Below, one piece after another: positions 24,729 to 34,002 of a stretch of DNA of 40,072 nt. How positions within the stretch are numbered: position 1 is the stretch's first letter; each line of letters opens with the position of its first letter. Origin of the DNA: Tepidanaerobacteraceae bacterium (GTDB taxonomy: Bacteria > Bacillota > Thermosediminibacteria > Thermosediminibacterales > Tepidanaerobacteraceae); contig JARRBK010000013.1 of the NCBI GenBank assembly GCA_029982615.1, positions 1 to 40,072 of the forward strand. The letters run 5' to 3'. The notes under the pieces were generated by a model. It did not search any database. It saw only the letters and a program-made list of their open reading frames with translations, and had not been told where the DNA came from. The translations under genes and the position numbers were made by a program.

Positions 24729-25550
24729 TTGAGAAGAAAGGCTATTCTCCTGGCGATGGTGGCGTTTTTAATCCTGCTGTCGGCCACAGGAGTTTATTTT
24801 TATAAAGAAATTAGAATATTCGGGTTTAGACTGAAAGGATTTGACTCGCTGGTTACTCCGCATTTTAACATACTGTTTTTGCCCGAGGGCAGGAATGAAG
24901 TGGAAGTAGTGGCGAAGGCGGCAGAAAGGGCTTATGCGGAAGTGGGCAGGGATTTTAATTTTTTTCCGAAAGAGCGCATACCCATAGTAATCTTCCCTGA
25001 CAGTCGGAGCCTTCAGCAGGCCTTTCGCTGGCCGGCGGACGAGAGCAACCAGGGGGTTTACTACAGGGGTATAATATATATCCAGGCGCCGGGGGCGTGG
25101 ATTGATGATTCCGAAGACGTGGAGGAGAACTTCTATAAAAATGGGCCAATGGTGCATGAATATACGCACCTGGCAGTGGACAAGTTGAGCGGCGGCAACT
25201 ACTCCCGCTGGTTTACCGAAGGGGTAGCACAATACGAAGAAGAAAGGGTAACGGGATATACCCTGGCCCAGGACTTTGATATAGATAAAAACGAATTTTA
25301 TTCTTCAAATGAAATTATTCACCATTTCGACGAACTGCCCGATGTGCCCAGCGCTTATATGAAAGCCCTAGCCATGGTAAAAACCATGGCAGGAGAGGGC
25401 GGCATCGCTGAAATCAGAAAAATTCTCTCCATGTTGAAAGACGGAGCTTTGGCGGAAGATATTTTCTTTCGACGGGTGGAGAAAGCCCATCTGGAAGGAA
25501 ATTTCCATCCTGTGACGAATACTATTAATGGGGGTGATCACGTTGAATGA
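24729..25550 (+). CDS. Peptidase MA-like gluzincin, anchored
   Basis: 273-residue protein with an N-terminal anchor (5-24) and a metalloprotease domain: VHEYTH (H143, E144, H147) and the downstream glutamate E164 in [12 protein letters not shown], the gluzincin layout of the peptidase MA-like family. It would act outside the membrane. TTG start with GGGAGGGAGA upstream. It overlaps walR by 8 nt and is thus the first gene of the walRK operon, an unusual partner for this system; a role in cell-envelope proteolysis is inferred from context. Same fold class as the M1-like gene at 20414, but a different family. Confidence 0.8.
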   Translation: MRRKAILLAMVAFLILLSATGVYFYKEIRIFGFRLKGFDSLVTPHFNILFLPEGRNEVEVVAKAAERAYAEVGRDFNFFPKERIPIVIFPDSRSLQQAFRWPADESNQGVYYRGIIYIQAPGAWIDDSEDVEENFYKNGPMVHEYTHLAVDKLSGGNYSRWFTEGVAQYEEERVTGYTLAQDFDIDKNEFYSSNEIIHHFDELPDVPSAYMKALAMVKTMAGEGGIAEIRKILSMLKDGALAEDIFFRRVEKAHLEGNFHPVTNTINGGDHVE

Positions 25551-26232
25551 AACAGTACTGGTGGTGGATGATGAAAAGCCGATAGTAGACATTTTGAAAT
25601 ATAATTTGACAAAAGAAGGCTACAACGTTCTGATGGCATACGATGGCGAAGAGGCATTGAAAGTTGCCGAAAAGGGGAACCCGGATCTGGTACTGCTGGA
25701 CATTATGCTTCCCAAGATTGATGGCTTTTCGGTGTGTAAAAAACTCAGAGAAAAGATGACATGCCCCATAATTATGCTTACAGCCAAAGGTGAGGAAGTG
25801 GATAAGGTACTTGGCCTGGAACTGGGGGCCGATGACTATGTCACTAAACCCTTCAGCATGAGGGAGTTAATGGCAAGGATTAAGGCAAACCTCCGCAGGA
25901 ATGTTATGGCAGACCCCGCAGGGCAGCAGAAGATCATAAAGATAAAAGATCTGGAACTGGACCTTCAGAGCTACCAGCTCAAGAAAAAAGGTGTGCCGCT
26001 GGACCTCACCTACAGAGAATTTGAGCTCATAAAGTTTCTTGCAACTCAGGCGGGACAGGTGTTTTCCAGGGAAAAACTGCTGGAAGAGGTGTGGGGCTAC
26101 GAATATTACGGTGATATCCGGACCGTGGATGTCACGGTTAGAAGGCTTCGAGAAAAGGTGGAAGACGATCCGGCGAACCCTACATACATATTGACCAAAC
26201 GGGGCATCGGATACTATTTCCCGAAGCAATAA
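25543..26232 (+). CDS. walR: Response regulator WalR (YycF)
   Basis: 229-residue OmpR-type regulator of cell-wall metabolism, essential in many Firmicutes. Receiver domain: acidic pair D9-D10, phospho-acceptor D53 in LVLLDIML, conserved T in IIMLTAKG and K in YVTKPFS. C-terminal winged helix: [38 protein letters not shown] 25543 is chosen: GGGGGTGA (25530-25537) lies 5 nt ahead and the product then begins [20 protein letters not shown] as usual for WalR; the ATG at 25528 would precede the site. Followed by walK after 18 nt. Identity rests on sequence pattern and the yycH/yycI neighbours. Confidence 0.95.
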   Translation: MNETVLVVDDEKPIVDILKYNLTKEGYNVLMAYDGEEALKVAEKGNPDLVLLDIMLPKIDGFSVCKKLREKMTCPIIMLTAKGEEVDKVLGLELGADDYVTKPFSMRELMARIKANLRRNVMADPAGQQKIIKIKDLELDLQSYQLKKKGVPLDLTYREFELIKFLATQAGQVFSREKLLEEVWGYEYYGDIRTVDVTVRRLREKVEDDPANPTYILTKRGIGYYFPKQ

Positions 26233-26250
26233 GCAATAGGAGGCTGTTAG

Positions 26251-28032
26251 GTGTTTAGAAGCATCCAGTGGAAGTTGGTCTCCATATATATACTCCTGAT
26301 ACTTCTGGCAATGGAAGTGGTGGGGGTATATCTGGTCCAGTCTATTGAAAAATATCATACGAACAAACTTTCAGACGAACTGGATATAAAAGCACAGCTC
26401 ATGTCCGATATGGTGGAAAGGTATCTTTACCCTGTTTTGCGAAACCGGGATATAGACGAACAGGTGAAATGGTGGCAGCAATCGTGGACGGAGATAAATT
26501 ACATTGCGATTCTTGATGAAGCAGCCGGTGTAATAACTTCCACCGATGAAACCAGGTTTCGCAAAGGCGATAAATTGCTGACGCCTGAAATAACTCAGGC
26601 AACCTTTGGAAACAAAGCGCGCGATATCCGGGAGGACAGCCGAACCAAAACAAGATATATGTATTTGGCTTATCCGGTAAAAAACGGATCCCGCGTAGTA
26701 GGTATTATTTATCTGGTATCCTCTATGGAAAATATATACAAAACCATAGGCGATATAAAGGCGATATTGCTGGTAGCCACGCTTTTGGCGCTTCTGGTTA
26801 CAGGGATACTGGGGTATTTTCTTTCAAAAACGATCACAGGGCCCATTCAGGAAGTGACAAGAAACGCAGCCCTCCTGGCGCAGGGGAATTTTGATCACAA
26901 GATTCAGGTAAGATCCGATGACGAAATAGGAAAACTCACCGGCATGTTCAATTATCTTACGGCACGGCTCAAGGATACGTTGGAAGAAATTTCAGACGAA
27001 AAGGAAAAAATGGAAGCAATCCTCATCAATATGGCTGACGGCGTAATAGCCTTAAACAGCAATGGGGAAGTAATTCATATTAACCCTGCAGCCTGCCGGA
27101 TGCTTTCCATTAATCGAGATCCTAGCGGAGAAGACTTCAAGCCGGTTTTGAGGGACTTGTTCAAAATAAACCTAGAAGAATTTCTGGGGAAGGATGTAAT
27201 ATTCCGGGAAATATCCGTTAAAAATAAGGATATGGTAATGAAGTCGATTATTGCACCATTAAAAAGAGAGAGCCGAATCATAGGTGTCATCCTAGTGCTT
27301 CAGGATATAACCAAACAGACCAAGTTGGAAAACATGCGCAAGGAATTTGTGGCAAACGTTTCCCATGAACTCAGGACACCCCTTACCACTATAAAAAGCT
27401 ATGCGGAAACCCTTCTGGACGGAGCTATGGATGAGCCTGACACAGCGCGCCAGTTTATTGGCGTCATCAATAATGAAGCTGAACGCATGACCAGGCTGGT
27501 GAACGACCTTTTGGAGCTTTCTCGTCTTGACAATAAGGAAGTGCGGTGGAACAAAAAGGTTATTTCGCCTTCCGGAGTTTTAAAAGACGTTATTTCAAAA
27601 ATGATTGTGAGCATAAATAAAAAGAGGCTGGCACTGGAAACCTGTATTTCCGACAGTTCACCAGATATTTTTGCCGACAGGGACAAAATCGAACAGGTAT
27701 TTCAAAACATCCTGAGCAATGCTATAAAGTATACTCCTGAAGGAGGCAAAATTTTTATCACTCAGGACAGTGCTGGCGATATGGTTAGGACGATTTTCGG
27801 CGATACAGGAATAGGCATACCGAAAGAGGATCAACCCAGGCTTTTTGAAAGATTTTACCGCGTGGATAAAACCCGTTCCCGGGAGTTGGGAGGCACTGGT
27901 CTGGGCCTTTCTATAGCAAAAGAAATAGTGGAAGCGCATGACGGCACTATCACCATAGAAAGCGAACCCGGCAGGGGTACCCAGGTTACGATAAGTCTTC
28001 CCGCAGTTCAGGGGGTTGATGCGAATATGTAA
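26251..28032 (+). CDS. walK: Sensor histidine kinase WalK (YycG)
   Basis: 593-residue membrane kinase that phosphorylates WalR. Two transmembrane helices (about 10-30 and 171-192) flank an extracellular Cache/PAS-like sensor (31-170); HAMP (193-245), cytoplasmic PAS (about 253-355), HisKA with H372 in VSHELRTP, and the ATPase domain with N-box QNILSNAIKY (485-494), DTGIGIP and GGTGLGLSIA. All catalytic motifs intact. GTG start with AGGAGG upstream. Partner of walR; YycH and YycI, encoded downstream, normally restrain or tune this kinase. Confidence 0.95.
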   Translation: MFRSIQWKLVSIYILLILLAMEVVGVYLVQSIEKYHTNKLSDELDIKAQLMSDMVERYLYPVLRNRDIDEQVKWWQQSWTEINYIAILDEAAGVITSTDETRFRKGDKLLTPEITQATFGNKARDIREDSRTKTRYMYLAYPVKNGSRVVGIIYLVSSMENIYKTIGDIKAILLVATLLALLVTGILGYFLSKTITGPIQEVTRNAALLAQGNFDHKIQVRSDDEIGKLTGMFNYLTARLKDTLEEISDEKEKMEAILINMADGVIALNSNGEVIHINPAACRMLSINRDPSGEDFKPVLRDLFKINLEEFLGKDVIFREISVKNKDMVMKSIIAPLKRESRIIGVILVLQDITKQTKLENMRKEFVANVSHELRTPLTTIKSYAETLLDGAMDEPDTARQFIGVINNEAERMTRLVNDLLELSRLDNKEVRWNKKVISPSGVLKDVISKMIVSINKKRLALETCISDSSPDIFADRDKIEQVFQNILSNAIKYTPEGGKIFITQDSAGDMVRTIFGDTGIGIPKEDQPRLFERFYRVDKTRSRELGGTGLGLSIAKEIVEAHDGTITIESEPGRGTQVTISLPAVQGVDANM

Positions 28033-28049
28033 TTCATTTTTAATAGCGC

Positions 28050-28066
28050 TGTAATATGTTTGTAAT
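28050..28066 (+). promoter_or_regulatory. WalR box between walK and the yycHI group
   Basis: TGTAAT (28050-28055)-ATGTT-TGTAAT (28061-28066), an exact match to the WalR consensus, 74 nt before the next gene. Suggests a separate WalR-controlled transcript for the secreted protein, yycH and yycI. Confidence 0.7.
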
Positions 28067-28139
28067 ATTAATCATTTAAACTAAATAATAGAAATAAGGG
28101 TATTTTTTTCAACTTTGGATTTGAAAAGGAAGATTAGAA

Positions 28140-28538
28140 ATGAAGAGGGTATTGCTCACAATATTAATATTAATAGCAGCTCATTTTATAATTTTTACCC
28201 CCCTTGCCATGGCTGAATCTGTAACGTTGAATGAGCCAAAAGACAACCTTATGACCACCAGCGATTCCGTGGTGGTTTCTGGTGAAGCATTGCCGAATTC
28301 CAGCATCTACATACTTGTTAACGGGCGCTCCCGGGCCAGGCTTACGGTGGGTGCAGCTGGAATTTTTCTGACTCAGGTGCCCATATCGGGAAAAGAGAGC
28401 ATTATTACCATAAGGGCCGTTCAGCCGTCGGGCATAACCGAAACGGTGTCCCGCAGAGTATATAAAATAGACGGCTCCGAACTGCCGGATTTGGAGTCTC
28501 TCATTCAGACCATAAAAACATTCCTTATATTAAAATAA
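28140..28538 (+). CDS. Small secreted beta-sandwich-like protein
   Basis: 132 residues with a clear signal peptide (MKRVLLTILILIAAHFI, cleavage likely after PLAMA at about 25) followed by one domain of beta-strand character: VTLNEPKDNLMTTSDSVVVSG, SSIYILVNGRSR, IITIRAVQPSG, resembling bacterial Ig-like/Bacillopeptidase-type repeats. Not assignable to a named family. AAAAGGAAG precedes the ATG. Lies between a WalR box and yycH, 15 nt from yycH, so probably cotranscribed; could be an envelope factor acting with the Wal system. Inference only. Confidence 0.75.
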   Translation: MKRVLLTILILIAAHFIIFTPLAMAESVTLNEPKDNLMTTSDSVVVSGEALPNSSIYILVNGRSRARLTVGAAGIFLTQVPISGKESIITIRAVQPSGITETVSRRVYKIDGSELPDLESLIQTIKTFLILK

Positions 28539-28553
28539 AAAGGCGGTGCCTCC

Positions 28554-29831
28554 ATGACAAGAGATGCTGTCCTGGGATGGATTCTTATCTTTGTGGTGGG
28601 CCTCAGCCTTTTGCTTTATTTTGCCGTATGGTCCAGGATTCCCGGGGAACAGGCTGTACAAGAAAATCTCCAAGAAGAAAAGAATGTGGATTTGACGAAC
28701 ATAGCAAGCCCTGGCAGGATTCTGGTACATATGGGAAATACTTCGCATACGCTAATTTCCCCATCGTCAGCCTTTTATGACAAAGCGTGGAATTATTCAA
28801 CGAAAGCCCTATCCGCCCTATGGGCCGGGGCAAAAATTGTACCCGTCGACATAGGTGCGGATTTTTTTGAGCAGCGAACTGGTCTGGAGGTGGTATTCAC
28901 CACTCCTATGCCGGTTTCTTTTGTTAAGCGGCTGTTCAACATCGAATCGACAGATGATGCAGCATACGACAATGGTGTTATTGTATCATACGGTTTGATA
29001 GATGATGACGGCATGTGGGCATATCTCAAAAGCAGCGATGGTAAATATTACAAAATAAATAAAAACGGAGCTTCAAGACAGCTATTGGCGATTGTAAAAG
29101 AGATAGCTTCTTCAAACCCGCCGCTGTTTGCCACTATTCCTCCGGGTAACACCCGCCTGAAAATAGCCAAGGGAATTTACGTGCCGCTTCAATCGTATAT
29201 TCTTCCCCAATACAGTGTTAAACGCGAAAAAATCGTAAGCGACAGATTGGCGGCAAAATTTTTTGATGATTTTTCGGTGGTTCGTAGAATACAAGAGACG
29301 GATGGAGCTATTATATACACCGATGGGCAAAGGGCACTCCGCATTTATCGCGACGGTACGGTGGAGTACAGCTTCCCAGGAGTGAAAGCGCCAAAGAGAA
29401 ATGTCTCGTTCTATGATGCCGTTAAAACCGCCCTGGACTTTATAGCGGCTCATGGAGGATGGCCGCAGGGAGGCTTTCTGTCTTCGTACGATGTTTCAAA
29501 TCAGGATTCGAGCGGAAGTATTTACAAATTTAAATTCGGGCTGAGAATAAACGGGTATCCTTTAGCCGGCGATAAGGAGTATATGTCGGTTACTGTGGCG
29601 GGCAGCGATGTTAAAAACTTTTACAGAAATATGCTGAGTGCCGACAAGCCCGGTAAATTGACAGAGCTGATATCACCAATAAAAGCCATAGATATAGCCG
29701 TATCTACGAAAGACGTAAAGAGTATGGAAGATATCTACGCAGCGTATATGCTCAACAATGGCGAATTCATACCCGTGTGGGTTATAAAGTCCCAGGGACG
29801 CGAGATAATAATACGCAATTTGCCGGAGTGA
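28554..29831 (+). CDS. yycH: WalK accessory protein YycH
   Basis: 425-residue protein with one N-terminal membrane helix (about 8-25) and a large extracellular part of the YycH fold; it modulates WalK with YycI through membrane-helix contacts in Bacillus and Staphylococcus. Family assignment rests on position after walRK, topology, length and sequence such as the PEPSY/YycH-like segment VSFYDAVKTALDFIAAHGGW near 280-300. Ends two bases into the yycI ribosome site. The Shine-Dalgarno AAAGGCGGTG is good. Confidence 0.85.
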   Translation: MTRDAVLGWILIFVVGLSLLLYFAVWSRIPGEQAVQENLQEEKNVDLTNIASPGRILVHMGNTSHTLISPSSAFYDKAWNYSTKALSALWAGAKIVPVDIGADFFEQRTGLEVVFTTPMPVSFVKRLFNIESTDDAAYDNGVIVSYGLIDDDGMWAYLKSSDGKYYKINKNGASRQLLAIVKEIASSNPPLFATIPPGNTRLKIAKGIYVPLQSYILPQYSVKREKIVSDRLAAKFFDDFSVVRRIQETDGAIIYTDGQRALRIYRDGTVEYSFPGVKAPKRNVSFYDAVKTALDFIAAHGGWPQGGFLSSYDVSNQDSSGSIYKFKFGLRINGYPLAGDKEYMSVTVAGSDVKNFYRNMLSADKPGKLTELISPIKAIDIAVSTKDVKSMEDIYAAYMLNNGEFIPVWVIKSQGREIIIRNLPE

Positions 29832-29837
29832 TCTGTT

Positions 29838-30689
29838 TTGGACTGGCGCAAAGCCGTAATAATCCTCATATTCTCCTTTTTAGCGCTGAATATAATACTG
29901 GCTGTAGACCTCTGGTTTAGGGGTAAGGCGGGAGAAGAATTTGTTCTTACACCGGAACAGCAGCGAAAAATAGAGGCCCAGTTGCAAGGCAAGGGAATCC
30001 AGCTGGAAGCAGAAATCCCAGCAGAGGGGATACCTCAGGCTTTTTTGGAGCTGGGATATGCAAAAGTTGATGCTCAAAAAGTCTTAGAAAACTTTATGGG
30101 CAAAGGGTCAAATCCCCGCATGGAGCAAATACAGGGCGGCAGGAGTTACACCGAGGACGGCAAACAGCTTATTATAATGGATAATGGCATAATAACTTTT
30201 TTCAACAGGCAAACCGATGATGTTTCCAAGAACATGTCCAGGGATGAAGCAGAATCCAAAGCCCTCGAATTTTTAAAAAGTCACGGTGGCCTGCCGAAAG
30301 ATGCCGTTATTAACAGTATCACTTATGATGAAAAAACTGCCAGCTATCTTATAGAATATGTGAGAATGTTTGATGGTTTTTTTGTGGCAAACAGCTATAT
30401 AGATATTCTGGTGTCTAATTCTGGAGTGAAAAATTATTATCAAAGCTGGCTAAACATATACGGCTATAGAGGAAAGAAAAAAGCAGTAATTTCTCCGTTT
30501 GCAGCGATTTTAAGAGTGGCCAGTGATAAAAAAAATTCAGAGCCGATAACAATTACCGGTGTGGAACAGGGCTATTATTCCAAATTTTATGATGCGGAAA
30601 GATGGCAGGCAGCTCCGGTGTGGAAAATAAAGCTCAAGAGCGGTGACGTGTATTATGTGAATGCTTACACCGGAGAATTGGAACAATAA
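29838..30689 (+). CDS. yycI: WalK accessory protein YycI
   Basis: 283 residues; an N-terminal helix (MDWRKAVIILIFSFLALNII to about 25) and an extracellular YycH/YycI-type domain with ITFFNRQTDD, EAESKALEFLKSHGG and a C-terminal APVWKIKLKSGDVYYVNAYT. Partner of YycH in control of WalK. TTG start with GGAGTG 7 nt before. The next expected gene, yycJ (MBL nuclease), is not present here; a LarA-family gene follows instead after 270 nt. Confidence 0.88.
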   Translation: MDWRKAVIILIFSFLALNIILAVDLWFRGKAGEEFVLTPEQQRKIEAQLQGKGIQLEAEIPAEGIPQAFLELGYAKVDAQKVLENFMGKGSNPRMEQIQGGRSYTEDGKQLIIMDNGIITFFNRQTDDVSKNMSRDEAESKALEFLKSHGGLPKDAVINSITYDEKTASYLIEYVRMFDGFFVANSYIDILVSNSGVKNYYQSWLNIYGYRGKKKAVISPFAAILRVASDKKNSEPITITGVEQGYYSKFYDAERWQAAPVWKIKLKSGDVYYVNAYTGELEQ

Positions 30690-30959
30690 ATCGAAAATTT
30701 TTAGAGAGAATATTAAGGATTCGGCCAGGAGGAATTTTATCTGAAAAGGCCATAATAATGGAAAATAATTACAATTTTGCTTTTTATAAAATGGCAAGAT
30801 GAATGTCAAAAATTATAAGGCTGAGGGCACATCAATTGTTTCTTTATTTTTTACTTTGAATGGTATATAATCTAAAAGGACGGAAAAGGGAGAAAAACAA
30901 TTTAGGCAGCAATGGTTTAATAATAACGCAAAAATATTCATATTGGAGTTGAAGGAAAC

Positions 30960-32249
30960 ATGCTTACATTCAACTTAAAATACGGCAAAGGTGAAGTAAA
31001 ATTAGACATCCCAGAGGAAAACGTGTTAGCAGTTCTGGAGGGAAAGAATATAGAAGCTGTGGCGGATGAAAAGCAGGCCGTAATTCGTGCGATGGAACAC
31101 CCCATTCAGTCCCCTGCACTGGATAAAATTGTAAATCCAGGAGAAAAGGTAGCTATCATTGCAAGTGATATTACCCGCACTGTAAAAAGCCAGATAGTGG
31201 TGCCCCTTATTGTTTCAGAACTGAACAGATGTGGTATCGCCGATAAAGATATGGTTATTGTTGTGGCTACAGGGACCCACCGGAGCCATACTGCGGAAGA
31301 ACACAAATATTTATTCGGCAAGGATATAGTGTCCCGCATAAAAGTAGTCGACCATGATTCCAAGGATGAAACAAGCCTTTCATTTATAGGCAATACTTCC
31401 AGGGGAACACCAGTATATATAAACAGGATTGTGGCTGAAGCGGATAGAGTTATCCTCACTGGAGGCATAGTGTACCATTCCATGGCTGGATTCGGCGGCG
31501 GAAGAAAAAGCATATGCCCCGGAGTGTGCGGCTTTAACACCATACAGAAAAATCATAAGCTCATGTTAAACCCCATTGAAAAGGGTGGCGGAATCGATCC
31601 CAGAGTGGGCCTGGGCAAAACCTTGGAAAACCCCATGGCTGCCGATATGGCAGAGATTGCGGAGATGGTTCACCCTGACTTTCTCGTGAATGTTATTCTA
31701 AATGACGACGGCAAATTGGTAAAAGTGGTGGCCGGAGATTATAGAGCGGCATTTGAGGAAGGCTGCCGCTTCGCCCGAGAAGCCTTTAGCATTAAAGTAA
31801 ACGAAACCGCAGATGTGCTTATCCTTTCCTGTGGAGGCTTTCCCAAAGACATTGATCTTTATCAGGCTACAAAAGCGGTTGAAAACGCCATGCACGTGGC
31901 TAAAGACGGCGGTGTAGTGGTGCTGCTAGCGGAGTGTTCCGACGGCATAGGGCACGATGGGTTTTACCATATAATTACCGGCTTTAAAACCCGGCGAGAG
32001 CGAGAGGAATCCCTGTGGGATGAATTCACTATAGCTAAAGCCGTAGGGTATATACTAACTTTGGGCATGGAGCGCTTTGATGTGGTGTTGGTATCAAATA
32101 TGAATGAAAAAGTGGTGCGGGATATGGGCATGATTCCGGCGTCAGGCATGGATGAAGCTTTTGAAATCGTAAAAAATAAGCTGGGAAATGATTTTAAAGC
32201 TTATGTTATCCCCCATGCTTCGACTACGGTGCCGATTTTGGAAAAATAA
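30960..32249 (+). CDS. LarA-family nickel-pincer enzyme (lactate racemase-like)
   Basis: 429 residues with the DUF2088 N-terminal domain (SDITRTVKSQIVVP near 69) and C-terminal LarA domain. The residues that hold the nickel-pincer nucleotide in Lactiplantibacillus LarA (H108, H174, K184, H200) are all found at matching spacing: H107 in GTHRSH, H173 in VYHSMAG, K183 in GGGRKS and H199 in KNHKLM. So it is likely an active racemase/epimerase of a 2-hydroxyacid. The cofactor genes larB, larC and larE are not in the window. ATG 30960 with GAAGGA upstream. Specific substrate unknown; LarA homologues are diverse. Confidence 0.88.
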   Translation: MLTFNLKYGKGEVKLDIPEENVLAVLEGKNIEAVADEKQAVIRAMEHPIQSPALDKIVNPGEKVAIIASDITRTVKSQIVVPLIVSELNRCGIADKDMVIVVATGTHRSHTAEEHKYLFGKDIVSRIKVVDHDSKDETSLSFIGNTSRGTPVYINRIVAEADRVILTGGIVYHSMAGFGGGRKSICPGVCGFNTIQKNHKLMLNPIEKGGGIDPRVGLGKTLENPMAADMAEIAEMVHPDFLVNVILNDDGKLVKVVAGDYRAAFEEGCRFAREAFSIKVNETADVLILSCGGFPKDIDLYQATKAVENAMHVAKDGGVVVLLAECSDGIGHDGFYHIITGFKTRREREESLWDEFTIAKAVGYILTLGMERFDVVLVSNMNEKVVRDMGMIPASGMDEAFEIVKNKLGNDFKAYVIPHASTTVPILEK

Positions 32250-32258
32250 AATCGAAAA

Positions 32259-32272
32259 ATTTCCCGGGAAAT
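32259..32272. promoter_or_regulatory. 14-bp perfect palindrome
   Basis: ATTTCCCGGGAAAT between the LarA-like gene and the DUF362 gene. Could be an operator or the stem of a weak terminator (an A run, not a T run, follows on the plus strand). Unassigned. Confidence 0.3.
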
Positions 32273-32347
32273 ATAAAAAAACAGGCATATAATGTCATTT
32301 CAATATTTGTTCATACTTGCCATCGATTATGATTTACAGCAAGAATG

Positions 32348-32356
32348 TGTTATAAT
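32348..32356 (+). promoter_or_regulatory. Extended -10 promoter before the DUF362 gene
   Basis: TGTTATAAT matches the extended -10 TGnTATAAT; no good -35 is present. About 60 nt before the gene start. Confidence 0.45.
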
Positions 32357-32416
32357 AACTATCAGCTAAAGAAGTCATTGTAGTTGAGATTTTATTGTAA
32401 AGAGGAGGGAACGATC

Positions 32417-33565
32417 GTGAAAAGCAAAGTGTATTTTGCTGATGCCAGGGTCAAAAGTTATGACTACAAGTACAGCTTTGTGGCCAAATTCGAACAGATA
32501 CTGCAGATGATAGACTTTAATTCCTTTATCAAGAAAGACGATTATGTGGCCATAAAGACCCATCTGGGTTCGTATGGTGCCCACCGCATTGTGAGGCCCA
32601 TATTTTTGAAAAAAGTCGTGGATAGGGTCAAAGAAGCCGGAGGTAGGCCTTTTGTGACCGATACTGTACGGATTCCCGGCTTGGAGTACCTGGACGTGGC
32701 CAACATGGAAGGGATAAACCACCTTTCGGTGGGAGCTCCGGTTATACTGGCGGACGGCATATTCGGTCGAGATCAGATAAAAGTGAAGAGCGGCCCTATT
32801 TTGAAGGAAATAGGGGTAGCTTCGGCCATATATTACGCCCCGGCGATGATAGTGGTTTCTCACTGCAAAGGCCATATCGGTGCAGGTTACGGCGGAGCCA
32901 TCAAAAACCTGGGCATGGGCGGCATAAGCTGCAAAGACCACCGCGGTGAAGCCGAGCGCGGAAGGATACATATGGAGGAGAAAAAACACCTGGAATGGGT
33001 GGAGGAAAAGTGCATACGCTGCGGACAATGCGTAAATGTGTGTCCCCACGGAGCCATCAAACTCGAAGACGGCCGCATAGTAATAGATGTTTCAATATGC
33101 GTAAAATGTGCCCGGTGTGCAAGAGTATGTGAACAGAAGGCGCTGGAGGTGCCCATCACTGAAGAGGGATTCCAGAAGGGCCTGGCGGAAGCCGCTTATG
33201 CAGTCGTTTCCACCTTTGAAAAGGGAAGGATACTTTATATAAACTTCATCACCGAAGTGCAGCCCGAATGCGACTGCATGCCCATGGCGGACACCCCTCT
33301 GGTGCAGGATCAGGGTGTCATGGTTTCACACGACATCGTGGCCATTGACCAGGCTGCTTTTGACATGATAAACAATGCCGAACCGCTGCCTCAGTCCAAA
33401 GCAGAGGATAAAAATGTTAAAAAAGGCGATAAAATACTGAAGGTGGTCACTGGCAAGGATGCCCAGCTCCACATAGATGCCGCCTGTGAACTGGGCATGG
33501 GCAGCAAAGAGTATGAACTCATAACAGTGTCGGAAAAAGACATGCCCGAAGGCGAAGGGCATTAG
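32417..33565 (+). CDS. DUF362 protein with two [4Fe-4S] ferredoxin motifs
   Basis: 382 residues: a DUF362 domain (about 1-195, with HCKGHIGAGYGGAIKNLGMG) followed by a bacterial ferredoxin domain with two full cluster motifs, C199/C202/C205/C209 and C228/C231/C234/C238, and a C-terminal tail. Soluble, probably an electron-transfer or redox enzyme; no reaction is known for the family. GTG 32417 is used because GAGGAGGG lies 8 nt upstream; the in-frame ATG 32384 precedes that site. It follows the LarA-like gene in the same direction after 168 nt. Confidence 0.88.
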   Translation: MKSKVYFADARVKSYDYKYSFVAKFEQILQMIDFNSFIKKDDYVAIKTHLGSYGAHRIVRPIFLKKVVDRVKEAGGRPFVTDTVRIPGLEYLDVANMEGINHLSVGAPVILADGIFGRDQIKVKSGPILKEIGVASAIYYAPAMIVVSHCKGHIGAGYGGAIKNLGMGGISCKDHRGEAERGRIHMEEKKHLEWVEEKCIRCGQCVNVCPHGAIKLEDGRIVIDVSICVKCARCARVCEQKALEVPITEEGFQKGLAEAAYAVVSTFEKGRILYINFITEVQPECDCMPMADTPLVQDQGVMVSHDIVAIDQAAFDMINNAEPLPQSKAEDKNVKKGDKILKVVTGKDAQLHIDAACELGMGSKEYELITVSEKDMPEGEGH

Positions 33566-33587
33566 GGGAATATCATATCCAATTAAT

Positions 33588-33621
33588 AGCCGCCGCGATT
33601 TTTTGCGACGGCTTATTTTTG
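33588..33621 (+). terminator. Terminator after the DUF362 gene
   Basis: AGCCG (33588-33592)/CGGCT (33609-33613) plus inner CGC/GCG, loop with T, followed by TTATTTTT. It overlaps the stop of the convergent nucleotidyltransferase gene. Confidence 0.65.
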
Positions 33622-34002
33622 TAATGAATTTATCCCGTCTAAGACTTTATCCCAAATACCATCATCATAGATTAAGATACCCTGTTCGACGGCTTCCACA
33701 GCTATCGGGTTTTTCTTTTTATATATGGAAATAAATTCTTCAATTTTATATCCTTTTGGTTCTATTGCATCAAAGACATAATCATAGAGAAGTTCAAATC
33801 TCTTTTTATACACATCAGGCATTTTGTCCGATATTAATACTACGTCAACATCACTTGCATCATTAAAGTCCCCTCTTGCCACCGATCCAATCACCACCGC
33901 ACACATAGGCTTTAAAACTTTACTGATATTACCTGCAAAACATGTAGCCTCATATATTAAATTATTCCTCTTTTCCTTCCTTATCTCCATTGCAGTGTTC
34001 AT
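33613..34002 (-). CDS. MNT-type minimal nucleotidyltransferase (MntA-like)
   Basis: 129 residues of the DNA-polymerase-beta-like nucleotidyltransferase fold: active-site GSVARGDFNDASDVDVVL (about 38-55) with both Asp in the DxD. In paired systems such a protein modifies (AMPylates) or antagonises the HEPN partner. Minus-strand GGAGGG 8 nt before the ATG sets the start. It overlaps the upstream HEPN gene by 41 nt, so the two are translated as a coupled unit. Here all catalytic residues are kept, unlike the fragment at 15816. Confidence 0.85.
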   Translation of the reverse strand: MNTAMEIRKEKRNNLIYEATCFAGNISKVLKPMCAVVIGSVARGDFNDASDVDVVLISDKMPDVYKKRFELLYDYVFDAIEPKGYKIEEFISIYKKKNPIAVEAVEQGILIYDDGIWDKVLDGINSLQK

